DNA from: a virus | IMG/VR virus record: IMGVR_UViG_3300025536_000029 | Location: 1 to 35,184 of that record | Length of the DNA stretch: 35,184 nt | Reading direction: 5' to 3' (one strand) | Shown: piece by piece, positions 7,324 to 15,160 of the stretch | Layout: every line of letters begins with the position of its first letter | Numbering within the stretch: position 1 is the stretch's first letter | Position numbers and translations under genes: made by a program | The notes under the pieces: model-generated | Databases searched by the model: none | Told to the model about the DNA's origin: nothing | Seen by the model: the letters and a program-made list of their open reading frames with translations, nothing else

Positions 7324-7659
7324 ATGGCTGAACCAACAGTACCAACAGAACCTAAAAAACCAGAAGAAGCTACTATTGCACCTCCCGTGACTAGCACGAT
7401 ACAGCAAGTTATGGTAGACGACTATTCATTTGAAATAGACACCGAACGCATTGACGATGTGGATATTCTAGACACCATTGATGCTATTGAAAATCAGAAA
7501 AAGCTCAAAGAAATTATTACTTTCTTGGAGTACCTACTTGGCAAAGACGGCTATGTAAATCTCAAAGAACATTTTGTAAAAAAAGACGGCAAGTTTAAAC
7601 TATCCAAATTGTTTGAAGTCTACCAAGCAATCTTTGAGAAGTTTGACCCAAAAGGGTAG
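7324..7659 (+). CDS. Tail assembly chaperone, short form (G)
   Basis: A 111-residue protein. The first 25 residues are Pro/Glu/Thr-rich and probably disordered. The rest is helical and acidic (DDVDILDTIDAIENQKKLKEIITFLEYLLG). It would coat the tape measure during tail assembly and not remain in the virion. The gene ends CCA-AAA-GGG-TAG with a CCCAAAA slippery heptamer in the correct X-XXY-YYZ register (7647-7653), so a fraction of ribosomes should shift -1 and make the longer G-T product. Position, size and the slip site together make the call firm. Confidence 0.88.
   Translation: MAEPTVPTEPKKPEEATIAPPVTSTIQQVMVDDYSFEIDTERIDDVDILDTIDAIENQKKLKEIITFLEYLLGKDGYVNLKEHFVKKDGKFKLSKLFEVYQAIFEKFDPKG
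7647..7653 (+). other. -1 programmed ribosomal frameshift site
   Basis: CCCAAAA in phase for frame 0 (C CCA AAA), two codons before the stop of G. After tandem slippage decoding continues AGG GTA GCC TTA TTG, entering the T frame with no stop up to 8048. Confidence 0.88.
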
Positions 7660-8048
7660 CCTTATTGCAAGTGCGCTGGCAGCACTTTGATGAGTTAGAG
7701 GCAGACTTCCAGCAATACTTTGGTCTAAATGTCGCATTCGTGAAGCCAGCACGTGCGGCAAGGCTTATGTATCAGTTGCCGAAAACAAGCAGGCTATTCT
7801 CAGCCATCAACCCAGCAATGCAGTGGGGATGGCGTGAGATATTGGCTAATAAAGCAAACTATTTGTTAGATACAATCATATGGCAAAACTCAAATGAGGG
7901 CGTAAAGAAGCACAAGCAAACCCCACATCCAAAGATATTTGTACCAGATTTCATGAAGAAAGCTATGGGCGATGAGGGTATCAAGAAAGATACTGTTGCC
8001 CTTGACGTTGATGAAGTTAAACATCTACTTTCTAGACCCCGAAAGTAG
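7653..8048 (+). CDS. Tail assembly chaperone, T domain made by frameshift
   Basis: This -1 frame encodes about 131 residues joined to the first 110 of G, giving a fusion of about 241 residues. The sequence runs through 'WQHFDELEADFQQYFGLN', 'RLMYQLPKTSRLFSAI' and 'WGWREILANKANYLLDTIIWQ'. This matches T-type chaperone domains in phages of Gram-positive bacteria, which recruit tape measure and tube protein. There is no RBS or good start codon of its own (only TTG 7665), which supports synthesis only as the fusion. It is followed by a long structured non-coding stretch, not directly by the tape measure. Confidence 0.85.
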   Translation, partial: RVALLQVRWQHFDELEADFQQYFGLNVAFVKPARAARLMYQLPKTSRLFSAINPAMQWGWREILANKANYLLDTIIWQNSNEGVKKHKQTPHPKIFVPDFMKKAMGDEGIKKDTVALDVDEVKHLLSRPRK

Positions 8049-8055
8049 CCTAAAA

Positions 8056-8207
8056 CCACTCCCCTGCTGGCTTTTTTAGCAGAAAAGTGGCATTGTACTG
8101 AATACAACACTTAACAGGGGTGGCGACCACTTCCCTGCCCCCAAGACCATAAACTTGACCAGATGACAAGTGCATTTCAGCCGACACCCAGGCAAAGCAG
8201 GGGAGTG
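8056..8207 (+). ncRNA. Candidate structured, possibly two-state RNA element
   Basis: CACTCCCCTGC (8057-8067) is perfectly complementary to GCAGGGGAGTG (8197-8207), an 11-bp closing stem. A near copy, CACTTCCCTGC (8128-8138), could pair with the same 3' arm through one G-U. The 5' arm can instead form a local hairpin, CCACT/CTGCT with AGCAG/AGTGG (8056-8090). Smaller hairpins inside are TTGTA/TACAA (8093-8107) and ACTTG/CAAGT (8153-8171). The 190-base gap holds no good reading frame. It could be a cis-acting 3'/5' element of the chaperone mRNA or a separate small RNA. Confidence 0.5.
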
Positions 8208-8227
8208 CGCCTATACGTGTGAGGGGG

Positions 8228-8233
8228 TATACT
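8228..8233 (+). promoter_or_regulatory. -10 box giving a leaderless mRNA
   Basis: TATACT with exactly six bases before ATG 8240 and no RBS. It lacks the TG extension (preceded by GGG). Confidence 0.45.
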
Positions 8234-8239
8234 ATTGGT

Positions 8240-8533
8240 ATGAGCAGTCAATCATCTTTTTACTTAGACACAGCGGCAGCGCAAATCATTCTGACTGAAC
8301 TGGCAAAGCCTTTGATAAACCAATCCGGTATGGCAATCGCCGCCCGTGCGCAGTCAATGGCAAATAGTATGTCTACCAACCCACCAGAAATTAGTGTGGC
8401 AACTGTAGTAGGCACGATCAGAAGAGGGCGGCGTGCTATTGCAACTATCACTTCCGATGGTGGGTTAGATGCGCACGCAAACTATGTTGGTCGCATGGCT
8501 TTAGTCAAGGCAAGGGATGCTGGGCGTGTCTAA
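8240..8533 (+). CDS. Unknown small protein, leaderless gene; possible virion component
   Basis: A 97-residue protein beginning MSSQSSFYLDTAAAQIILTELAKPLINQSGMAIAARAQSMANSM. It has a helical front half, a short strand region (ISVATVVGTIRRGRRAIATI) and a basic tail. The helix 'i...A.ia.raqsma' followed by strands recalls small HK97-gp10-like neck proteins, but the match is weak. ATG 8240 is chosen because it lies seven bases beyond the TATACT box. It sits between tail chaperones and tape measure, a place where neck or tail accessory proteins are not usual. Confidence 0.55.
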   Translation: MSSQSSFYLDTAAAQIILTELAKPLINQSGMAIAARAQSMANSMSTNPPEISVATVVGTIRRGRRAIATITSDGGLDAHANYVGRMALVKARDAGRV

Positions 8534-8540
8534 CAGCTTA

Positions 8541-8549
8541 TGGTATAAT
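8541..8549 (+). promoter_or_regulatory. Extended -10 promoter for tape measure and tail-tip operon
   Basis: TGG-TATAAT, consensus. The leader of about 60 bases contains CGGTAATACCGG (8574-8585), a small hairpin of the same type as in the capsid and portal leaders. Confidence 0.7.
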
Positions 8550-8616
8550 TTGCAATATAAATACTACGCCACGGTGCGGTAATACCGGCAATTAATAAAA
8601 GGTAGAAACGCATCAA

Positions 8617-10464
8617 ATGGCAGACATAGGAACAGCTTACATACGAATAGCCCCGAACATGACGGGCATTCAAAGCAAAATTTCTGGTGGGCTTAAAGGC
8701 TCTGGGTCAAACTTTGCCGATCAGTTTGGTGGCGAATTCAGTGCTAAGTCGGCTATCCTAACTGGTGCTGTGGCTGGTGTAGTGGCAACAGCCGCTAACA
8801 AGGCGATGAATGTACTAAGCGGTGCTTTCAATGATGCGATTGCCCGTGTTGATACCCTAAACGCATTCCCTAGAGTACTAAAGGCTATGGGTGTTGGCTC
8901 TGACGAAGCCAAAGCAGCCACAGATAAACTTGATAAGTCGTTACGGGGATTACCAACAACCTTGCAAGACGGTGCAGCAGGGGTGCAGCAGTTTATAGCA
9001 GCTGGGCTTCCAGCCAGCAAAGCCACTGATACGTTCTTAGCAATGAACAACGCACTATTAGCCACAGGTGGAAACGCCCAGGATACTCAAATTGTCATGG
9101 AAAGCCTGACTAGAGCAATATCAGGTGGCAGTGCGCCAGTCACTACTATACAAGCGGCTCTGAGCCGTATGCCTACGGCTTTGCAGGGGCTACAGAAAGC
9201 AACTGGCAAAACTGCCGATGAACTTTATAAGCTCTATTCTGCTAACCCACAGCAACTAGCAGACGATTTGGTAAACCTGAATAAAAATGGTGGTGGCGGT
9301 CTAGCATCACTAGACTCACAAGCTAGGGAAGCAACAGCCGGTATTGGCACGGGCATTACAAACATGCAGACGGCTGTTACCCGTGGCATGGCAGCAATTA
9401 TTCAAGCTGTAGGGCAGAAGAATGTATCCGATGCCATCACAAACATAGGCAAAGGTTTTGAAGCCATACTAAAAGCAATCGTTCCCGTAGTAAATTTCAT
9501 ATCCAGCAACAGTGATATATTCGCCCCAATAGCAATAGCGATAGGCACTATTGTTACTGCCCTGACTGCATGGGCAGCCGTAACAAAGATTATGACCATA
9601 GCACAAGCCCTTTTTAACGCTGTAATGGCAATGAACCCCATTGGGCTAGTAGTAATCGCTATAGCAGCTTTAGTGGCTGGTTTAGTATACTTCTTTACGC
9701 AAACCGAAACTGGCAAAAAGGTATTCCAAGCATTCGGGGATGTGGTAGGCACTGTCTGGGCGGCAATTCAGACTGGTTTTAATTGGGTCAAAGATAACTG
9801 GCAGCTTTTGTTAGGTATCCTGACTGGTCCGATTGGTTTGGCAGTTCTGGCAATTATAAAAAATTGGGATACAATTAAAGAATTTGCTGGCAACGCAGTA
9901 GATTTTATTAAAGACAAATTCCAGGGTGCAAAAGACTTCATAGTAAATGCGTTTAGTACGGCAGTAAACTTCATAAAAGGGTTGCCAGGGCAAATAGTTA
10001 GTGCGCTTGGCAACATGGGTTCTTTACTCTACAACTCAGGCAAAGATTTAATACAGGGTTTGCTTGATGGTGCTGGCTCATTATTATCAAAAATCGGTAA
10101 GTTTTTCTTAGACAAGTTGCCTGGTTGGATACAAGGTCCATTTAAGTCAGCATTGGGCATTAGCTCACCGTCTAAGGTATTTGCAGGCTTTGGTGGCAAC
10201 ATCACTGATGGCTTGGTGAACGGTCTTAATAAAGGGCAGGGCATAGTCGCAGGTGCGGTGAGCAACATTACTGACTCAGTGTTAGCCCCACTTACTGGTG
10301 GCATTAATTCGCAACTAGCTTACGCATCAAGTGGGGCTTCTGCAAAAGGCTGGCAAGATGGGCAAGTTGCAGGCATGCCACAGATAGTACAGAATAACAA
10401 TATCTACGATCAAGTAGATTTAGACAAGGTTGCCACTCAATTAGCGTGGGATATAAGGCGATAA
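8617..10464 (+). CDS. Tape measure protein
   Basis: A 615-residue protein with the composition of tape measures: Ala/Gly/Asn-rich, mostly helical and with few cysteines. The N-terminal part (residues 1-250) has 'DTLNAFPRVLKAMGVGSDEAKAATDKL' and 'GLPASKATDTFLAMNNALLATGG', which belong to the TP901-like tape-measure core. Strongly hydrophobic segments lie at about 300-360, and the C-terminal part has repeated amphipathic helices ('VDFIKDKFQGAKDFIVNAFSTAVNFIKG') and 'ALGISSPSKVFAGFGGNITDGL', a conserved tape-measure end motif. Using about 0.15 nm per residue, the tail would be roughly 90 nm long. No lytic transglycosylase or peptidase domain is visible. Confidence 0.9.
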   Translation: MADIGTAYIRIAPNMTGIQSKISGGLKGSGSNFADQFGGEFSAKSAILTGAVAGVVATAANKAMNVLSGAFNDAIARVDTLNAFPRVLKAMGVGSDEAKAATDKLDKSLRGLPTTLQDGAAGVQQFIAAGLPASKATDTFLAMNNALLATGGNAQDTQIVMESLTRAISGGSAPVTTIQAALSRMPTALQGLQKATGKTADELYKLYSANPQQLADDLVNLNKNGGGGLASLDSQAREATAGIGTGITNMQTAVTRGMAAIIQAVGQKNVSDAITNIGKGFEAILKAIVPVVNFISSNSDIFAPIAIAIGTIVTALTAWAAVTKIMTIAQALFNAVMAMNPIGLVVIAIAALVAGLVYFFTQTETGKKVFQAFGDVVGTVWAAIQTGFNWVKDNWQLLLGILTGPIGLAVLAIIKNWDTIKEFAGNAVDFIKDKFQGAKDFIVNAFSTAVNFIKGLPGQIVSALGNMGSLLYNSGKDLIQGLLDGAGSLLSKIGKFFLDKLPGWIQGPFKSALGISSPSKVFAGFGGNITDGLVNGLNKGQGIVAGAVSNITDSVLAPLTGGINSQLAYASSGASAKGWQDGQVAGMPQIVQNNNIYDQVDLDKVATQLAWDIRR

Positions 10465-10465
10465 A

Positions 10466-11308
10466 ATGAATATACTACTAAACGAAATACTGAGATTTAG
10501 CGCAGAAACCGATGATACAGCATTCCATATCTTGGGCGTTACCGGTCTAGGTTCAGCTGACATTCGCACCTCTAGCTTCTTATTCAGTGGCAAGTCTGGC
10601 GGCATGGTAACTGACCAGTTCTATGGTTTTCGCACGATTAACCTGACTGGCAAGATTGGCAAAAACAACGGCACGAAAGAACAGCATAAACTTGATCGAT
10701 CTTCTGTCATTGATGCCTTGACGATTGGGGAAGCAATACCCGTAGAAATTACGACTTTTGCCGGTGATACTTTTCTAATTGATGCAAATGTAACAGACCT
10801 AAAACTTGAATATAGCAGGCGTGGGCGTACCAGTGACGTTTTAATTCAGCTTACTGCCGGTGACCCATTATTTTATTCAACAGACGGTGGCGATGAACAG
10901 CACGCCTTAGTAAGTCGTGTTACGCAGGGTGGTTATGTTACGCCATATGATTTGCCAGTAAACTGGGCAAGTGGTAGTTCACCAACAGTCGTTACCAACA
11001 GCGGTGAAGCGATGTACTTGCCACGCATTGAGCTGCATAACCAAGCCGCCAACCCCGTTATTACTAATCAGACTACTGGTGAACGATTTAAGCTGAACAT
11101 CAACATGGTAGCCAGTGACTTGGTAATTATTGATATGGCGAAGCGTACTGTGACCCTGAATGGCGCAAACATTATTGGCAGCAAAACCAGTGACAGTGTT
11201 TGGTGGGGCTTGCAAGAGGGCGCAAACTCAATCGTTCTAAATAGCGACAGTGGCGGTGATACCATTACAGCTGATATTTATTGGCGCAATGGCGTAAGAG
11301 GTATCTAG
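10466..11308 (+). CDS. Distal tail protein (Dit)
   Basis: A 280-residue protein following the tape measure, the normal place of Dit, which forms the hexameric ring joining tube to tip. Features are an N-terminal strand region 'NEILRFSAETDDTAFHILGVTGLG', 'GMVTDQFYGFRTINLTGKIG', the ring-forming segment 'RRGRTSDVLIQLTAGDPLFYS', and a C-terminal beta domain ending 'ITADIYWRNGVRGI', an ending common to Dit proteins with a galectin-like domain. Start ATG 10466 lies one base after the tape measure stop, so the two are coupled. Confidence 0.85.
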   Translation: MNILLNEILRFSAETDDTAFHILGVTGLGSADIRTSSFLFSGKSGGMVTDQFYGFRTINLTGKIGKNNGTKEQHKLDRSSVIDALTIGEAIPVEITTFAGDTFLIDANVTDLKLEYSRRGRTSDVLIQLTAGDPLFYSTDGGDEQHALVSRVTQGGYVTPYDLPVNWASGSSPTVVTNSGEAMYLPRIELHNQAANPVITNQTTGERFKLNINMVASDLVIIDMAKRTVTLNGANIIGSKTSDSVWWGLQEGANSIVLNSDSGGDTITADIYWRNGVRGI

Positions 11309-11309
11309 C

Positions 11310-12374
11310 ATGAGTACACCAGTGCCAAAGTACCAGTTTGAGCTTTGGATAAACGGCTCACAAGTAGGTGATATTACCAAGCTAATGCAGAACCGCAGTT
11401 TTTCACTCACCAGAAATGGTAGTGAAGAACTTAGTTTTTCCATGAGCCTAACAGCATTTGAAGATTACTGCCTAGAGCTGGGCGCAGTGCCGCAAGCAGT
11501 GCTAGAAGCCTATGTAACCGATATTAGGGTAAAACGCAACGGCAACTACTATTTTGGCGTTCACGTAGTTGATATGGCTTATTCACTTGAAGAGAGTGGT
11601 ATTACCGTAGAGGTGAGAGCTACCGGCTTCTTAGACTTGTTTGGTGACCGATACGTTACCAAAACATATACCCAAGTAGAACGTGTAGCCATTGCTCTAG
11701 ACCTCATTGCTACAACACAGCTGGGCGATGCCACAAATGACTTCGGTGTTGATCCTGGCGTTTCACAATACAGCACGGGCTTGCTAAGTGACCGTGGATA
11801 TACAGATCAAAACGTGCGTGACGGGTTGGTAAACCTAACTAATCTGAGTGACGGCAATTTTGATTTCCGATTTAACTATGACCGGTCCATAGAAACATTT
11901 GGGCAAATTGGCAGCAATCGCCCTGATATGAAGTTCACTTATCCATACAACATTAGAAGCGGCAAGGTGGCTCACACTGCCACAAATCTTTGGAACTATA
12001 TTATTGGGCTTGGCTCAGGCTTTGGTGAAGAGGCGTTGCGTGTTGAAACTGGCGATGCAGTAAGTCGTGGCAACTATAAAACACATCAAAAAATTATAAG
12101 TTTCAACAGCGTTACAGAGCAGCAGACACTTGACGAAAACACCTACGGTTACCTACAAAAAGTCAAAAACATTCTTGAACTACCTACATTCAATGTTAGC
12201 GGCGCACTTGCTAATCTAGATGTGCTGGGCATAGGTGACCGAGTACCCGTTGAAGTGGTTGGTCATACTGCATTGCCGCTTGACGACACATACAGGGTTG
12301 AAAGGCTGGCTGTTGGTCTAGACGAAAACGATGCCGAAGATATTGCAATTACGGTGGATAATTATGGCTTATGA
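11310..12374 (+). CDS. Tail hub / tail-associated protein (gp27-like)
   Basis: A 354-residue protein after Dit. It begins 'PVPKYQFELWINGSQVGDITKLMQNRSFSLTRNGSEELSFSM', the strand pattern of Tal/gp27-like hub proteins. It has 'VTVEVRATGFLDLFGDRYV'-type strands, a helix 'VRDGLVNLTNLSDGNFDFRF' and a C-terminal domain with 'LGIGDRVPVEVVGHTALPLDDTYRVERLAVGLD', typical of hub domain ends. It closes the tail tube until infection. It has no fused lytic domain. It starts 1 base after the Dit stop and overlaps the next gene by 4 bases (ATGA). Confidence 0.75.
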   Translation: MSTPVPKYQFELWINGSQVGDITKLMQNRSFSLTRNGSEELSFSMSLTAFEDYCLELGAVPQAVLEAYVTDIRVKRNGNYYFGVHVVDMAYSLEESGITVEVRATGFLDLFGDRYVTKTYTQVERVAIALDLIATTQLGDATNDFGVDPGVSQYSTGLLSDRGYTDQNVRDGLVNLTNLSDGNFDFRFNYDRSIETFGQIGSNRPDMKFTYPYNIRSGKVAHTATNLWNYIIGLGSGFGEEALRVETGDAVSRGNYKTHQKIISFNSVTEQQTLDENTYGYLQKVKNILELPTFNVSGALANLDVLGIGDRVPVEVVGHTALPLDDTYRVERLAVGLDENDAEDIAITVDNYGL

Positions 12375-12886
12375 CAAGATTAGACTTAGACCCAGTAAAC
12401 CAACTTGCAACACTTCTAAAGCAAGCAGAAGATGATTTAACAGAACTTAAAAATGAGCAACGTTATAGCGGCGTTGCTGGCTTGCGTGGTTATTTTGTGC
12501 AGACAGCCAATGCATGGGATATAAGTAGTAGTGCTAGCAATGGCGGTGGTGACCCAGGCTACCGTGACTTTCAGATTATATTTACTGCCAGCGGCAAACA
12601 GCCATACCCAGTTGAAAACGTGCAACTAGATATTCGTTTTGGTGGCACGGGTGTCAATAACAAGGTTCGTGAATTGGCAAACGGTTTCTTTGGCTATGAC
12701 GATGGCGTAAATAGTGCATTCATGTTTGATAACAACCCAGACTTTGATAAAAGCTATAGTGGCAACCAAACCCAGTACCGGTGGACTTTTGGTTTTAACG
12801 TGTTTGGCACGTTGCCGTACTTCATCAAGGTTTATGCTGCCGGTACTAGCGATGGCACAATATCAGTTAATCAGACAGCACCGTAG
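12371..12886 (+). CDS. Tail-tip accessory protein, paralogue 1 of 3
   Basis: A 171-residue protein with a short helical N-terminus (DPVNQLATLLKQAEDDLTELKNEQRYSG), probably a trimerising coiled coil. A beta-rich domain of about 130 residues follows and ends 'YRWTFGFNVFGTLPYFIKVYAAGTSDGTISV'. The two following genes encode the same layout with diverged sequence. By position after the hub and by build (coiled coil plus beta head) it may be a receptor-binding or baseplate decoration protein. No known family is recognised. Its translation is coupled to the hub gene by ATGA. Confidence 0.65.
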   Translation: MTRLDLDPVNQLATLLKQAEDDLTELKNEQRYSGVAGLRGYFVQTANAWDISSSASNGGGDPGYRDFQIIFTASGKQPYPVENVQLDIRFGGTGVNNKVRELANGFFGYDDGVNSAFMFDNNPDFDKSYSGNQTQYRWTFGFNVFGTLPYFIKVYAAGTSDGTISVNQTAP

Positions 12887-12893
12887 GTTAATT

Positions 12894-13418
12894 ATGGATG
12901 ATAAACGAATAGACATAGCCACCAGCGCAGAATTGCAAAATAGGGTAATTGCAGCAATAAAAGCCATGCGTGAATTAAAGCAGTCACAGTTTATTGGTGG
13001 CGACAGCGTGTTGTTCTACAAAAAAGATAGTGGCAATGTGTTTGACTGGGGCGGCATACCACCACAAAGCCCACAGGCTGCCTATGTGAGTACAAAAATT
13101 ATTCGGGTTACCGCAACAGCATTAACTCAAAACGTGCTATTTGCCGACCTAATTGCAGAACATCGCATCAACAGCCCCACAGCCGCACGGCACACGATCA
13201 TAGATTACATCAACGAAATTTACGCCGGTGTAACCTACTTTAACTGTTTCTTCTATCCCGATGCGCAAGCCCCAGGCGGTGAAAACATACAGAGCTGGAC
13301 TGTATCATTTAGTGGTGGTGACTTTGCCGGTATTAGCCGCCCACTGAACCTGCAATATATCAAAGCCTATGTTGTGGCGAACGATGATGTGCAAATATCA
13401 GTTACGGAGTTGAATTAA
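12894..13418 (+). CDS. Tail-tip accessory protein, paralogue 2 of 3
   Basis: A 174-residue protein starting MDDKRIDIATSAELQ, then a helix (NRVIAAIKAMRELKQSQFIGGDS) and a beta domain ending 'SWTVSFSGGDFAGISRPLNLQYIKAYVVANDDVQISVTEL'. The helix-then-head layout and the C-terminal strand pattern (W.vsfsg.dF....l...ik.y..a.d) match the neighbouring two proteins. ATG 12894 is chosen: it is 7 bases after the preceding stop and an upstream extension would run over the preceding gene. Its stop overlaps the next start (TAATG). Likely a virion tip component; receptor recognition is inferred. Confidence 0.65.
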   Translation: MDDKRIDIATSAELQNRVIAAIKAMRELKQSQFIGGDSVLFYKKDSGNVFDWGGIPPQSPQAAYVSTKIIRVTATALTQNVLFADLIAEHRINSPTAARHTIIDYINEIYAGVTYFNCFFYPDAQAPGGENIQSWTVSFSGGDFAGISRPLNLQYIKAYVVANDDVQISVTELN

Positions 13419-13861
13419 TGAGCAATGACCGAATACCACCAAATGAACAGTTTATAGCCGATTTCAAGGGTCTTCTTAAAGATATTGAAGAGTACAAGCA
13501 GTTCGCCCGTTCAGGACAGGATAGCGTGCGTATGTATCGTGTGTTCAGCGCAAATGCCTCTGACAAAACAATGACCGGCGTTACGTTTAGAAACACTAGG
13601 TTCAGATTAACTTTTCAGCCAGACGATCAGGGCGCACGTGGCGTTGTCTATAAAATGGAGTATACATATACAGAGGCAAGCGGTGGTGGTATCAGCAGTG
13701 TTCAAGTAGATGTAGAGCGTGAAAACGTGGATAGTGCTATAGGTACACAGAGCTGGTTGGTTAGTGTTAGCGGCTCAGACTTCTTTCCCAATCCGTTAGT
13801 CAATATCAAGTTCTATTTCTGGGCAAGTAGCCCTGGCACTTTCTTTACTACTAATTTATAA
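13418..13861 (+). CDS. Tail-tip accessory protein, paralogue 3 of 3
   Basis: A 147-residue protein with an N-terminal helix (NEQFIADFKGLLKDIEEYKQFARSGQDS), then strands 'VRMYRVFSANAS', 'FRLTFQPDDQ' and 'YKMEYTYTEASGG', ending 'SWLVSVSGSDFFPNPLVNIKFYFWASSPG'. The end aligns by eye with paralogue 2 (SW.VS.SG.DF). The three tandem genes look like duplication followed by divergence, as expected for proteins under receptor-driven selection. It overlaps the previous stop by one base. Function is inferred from context only. Confidence 0.65.
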   Translation: MSNDRIPPNEQFIADFKGLLKDIEEYKQFARSGQDSVRMYRVFSANASDKTMTGVTFRNTRFRLTFQPDDQGARGVVYKMEYTYTEASGGGISSVQVDVERENVDSAIGTQSWLVSVSGSDFFPNPLVNIKFYFWASSPGTFFTTNL

Positions 13862-13866
13862 AAATC

Positions 13867-13875
13867 TGATATTAT
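13867..13875 (+). promoter_or_regulatory. Extended -10 promoter for the baseplate/fibre gene
   Basis: TGA-TATTAT, starting six bases after the preceding stop codon. The RBS AAGGAGAACG follows and ATG is at 13896. The predicted leader is only about 14 bases long. Confidence 0.45.
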
Positions 13876-13895
13876 AGCATAAGGAGAACGTAAAC

Positions 13896-15152
13896 ATGAG
13901 TTTAGCAACATCAAACAGAGATGGCGGTAGGACTAGCGAAGCAGGGCATTTACGTGCATTGCTAAAAGGTCTTAAAGGGCAGGTAGAAACCGGTCTAGCC
14001 GTTAGCCAGCGTGGTGCTGGTGCAAACATGAGCGTTGATGTTTCCATAGGTGATGCGATGATCCCACGCAGTGATGGCACATACGGTCACCCAGCTTGGG
14101 CAGATGCCATTACCAACGTAGTTATTACCACTGCCGATGTCAGCAACCCACGCCGTGACATTGTTGTTATGTATATTGATTATGCGGTTACGCCAAGCAC
14201 TGGTGTTAGCAACAACACAAACGGTGTTGTAAAACTTGTAGTGATTGCCGGTACACCAGCAGGTAGCCCAGCAGACCCATCAAACGCCGCTATTCAGTCA
14301 GCAGTAGGTGCAAGTAACCCATACATCAAACTAGCCCGTGTGCGTGTAGCAGCAGGCGCAACCAGTATTACTAACTCAGTTATTGACGATTTACGAATTA
14401 TGGCGCAAGGTATTTTGCAAGCTGGTTGGACTTATGACGATCTATACACTTGGGCTTTCGTAAGTTCATTATCATTTGCTATTGCAGGCGTAGATGTACG
14501 TTCACAATTCCCACTAGGCACTAAGATTGCACTCTATCAGGGTGGCTCAATCAAGTATTTTGTAGTCACGGCAACCGCATTCTCAACCAATACAACTGTT
14601 ACCGTTGTTAGTGCTGGCGGAAACACATCCTATACGATTACAAACGTACCTATTGACCGCCCAGCTTTCAGTTACGAAGCCACCCCTACCGGCTTCCCAG
14701 GCGTTACACGCCGTGTAGTTATGCCTATGCAGGCTGACGGTAGTGGTGGTGCAGCCGCAACTCACAACCTAGGTTCACCAGAAGTATCACTTACTGGTAC
14801 GCCGTCAGGGTTTGTTCGTGGTCAAGCGAACTTACCAAAAGATTATGCAGGCGGTGACGTAAGAATTATTTTAGTTATGTTTAGCGATCAAACCCAGTCA
14901 AAAAGTGGTGTCTACTATCTGAACTCTAAAGCACTTGGTGCTAGTTTTAGCCCTCTATGGAACGTAGCAAGTGCGGTTGGAACTGGAACGCTGGCATTCA
15001 CAGCCAACCTTTCAAGAGAAGCTACAATGACCATACCAGCAGCCAGTGTAGCAGCTGACAACCACCTAGCATTTGCCTGGAACATTAACCAAGCAATTAG
15101 CGGCACGATTTGGGTCATATCTTGTATGATTGAATATAACGCCCAGAGTTAG
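13896..15152 (+). CDS. Baseplate / tail fibre protein, BppU-like N-terminus
   Basis: A 418-residue protein. Residues about 40-170 ('NMSVDVSIGDAMIPRSDGTYGH', 'VSNPRRDIVVMYIDYA', 'NPYIKLARVRVAAGATSI', 'VIDDLRIMA') have the repeated strand pattern of tail proteins that attach fibres to the tip. The middle (about 180-270) is a small beta domain containing 'TITNVPIDRPAFSYEATP'. The C-terminal 130 residues form a beta sandwich ('VYYLNSKALGASFSPLWNVASA...IWVISCMIEYNAQS') that could bind a receptor or carbohydrate. It has a strong RBS and its own promoter. It ends the tail-tip run. Confidence 0.75.
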   Translation: MSLATSNRDGGRTSEAGHLRALLKGLKGQVETGLAVSQRGAGANMSVDVSIGDAMIPRSDGTYGHPAWADAITNVVITTADVSNPRRDIVVMYIDYAVTPSTGVSNNTNGVVKLVVIAGTPAGSPADPSNAAIQSAVGASNPYIKLARVRVAAGATSITNSVIDDLRIMAQGILQAGWTYDDLYTWAFVSSLSFAIAGVDVRSQFPLGTKIALYQGGSIKYFVVTATAFSTNTTVTVVSAGGNTSYTITNVPIDRPAFSYEATPTGFPGVTRRVVMPMQADGSGGAAATHNLGSPEVSLTGTPSGFVRGQANLPKDYAGGDVRIILVMFSDQTQSKSGVYYLNSKALGASFSPLWNVASAVGTGTLAFTANLSREATMTIPAASVAADNHLAFAWNINQAISGTIWVISCMIEYNAQS

Positions 15153-15160
15153 TTCGGGCT

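Noticed and set aside
9402-10304. Long open frames on the minus strand within the tape measure gene
   Set aside because: They have no RBS or promoter and a composition explained by the opposite strand's biased codons.
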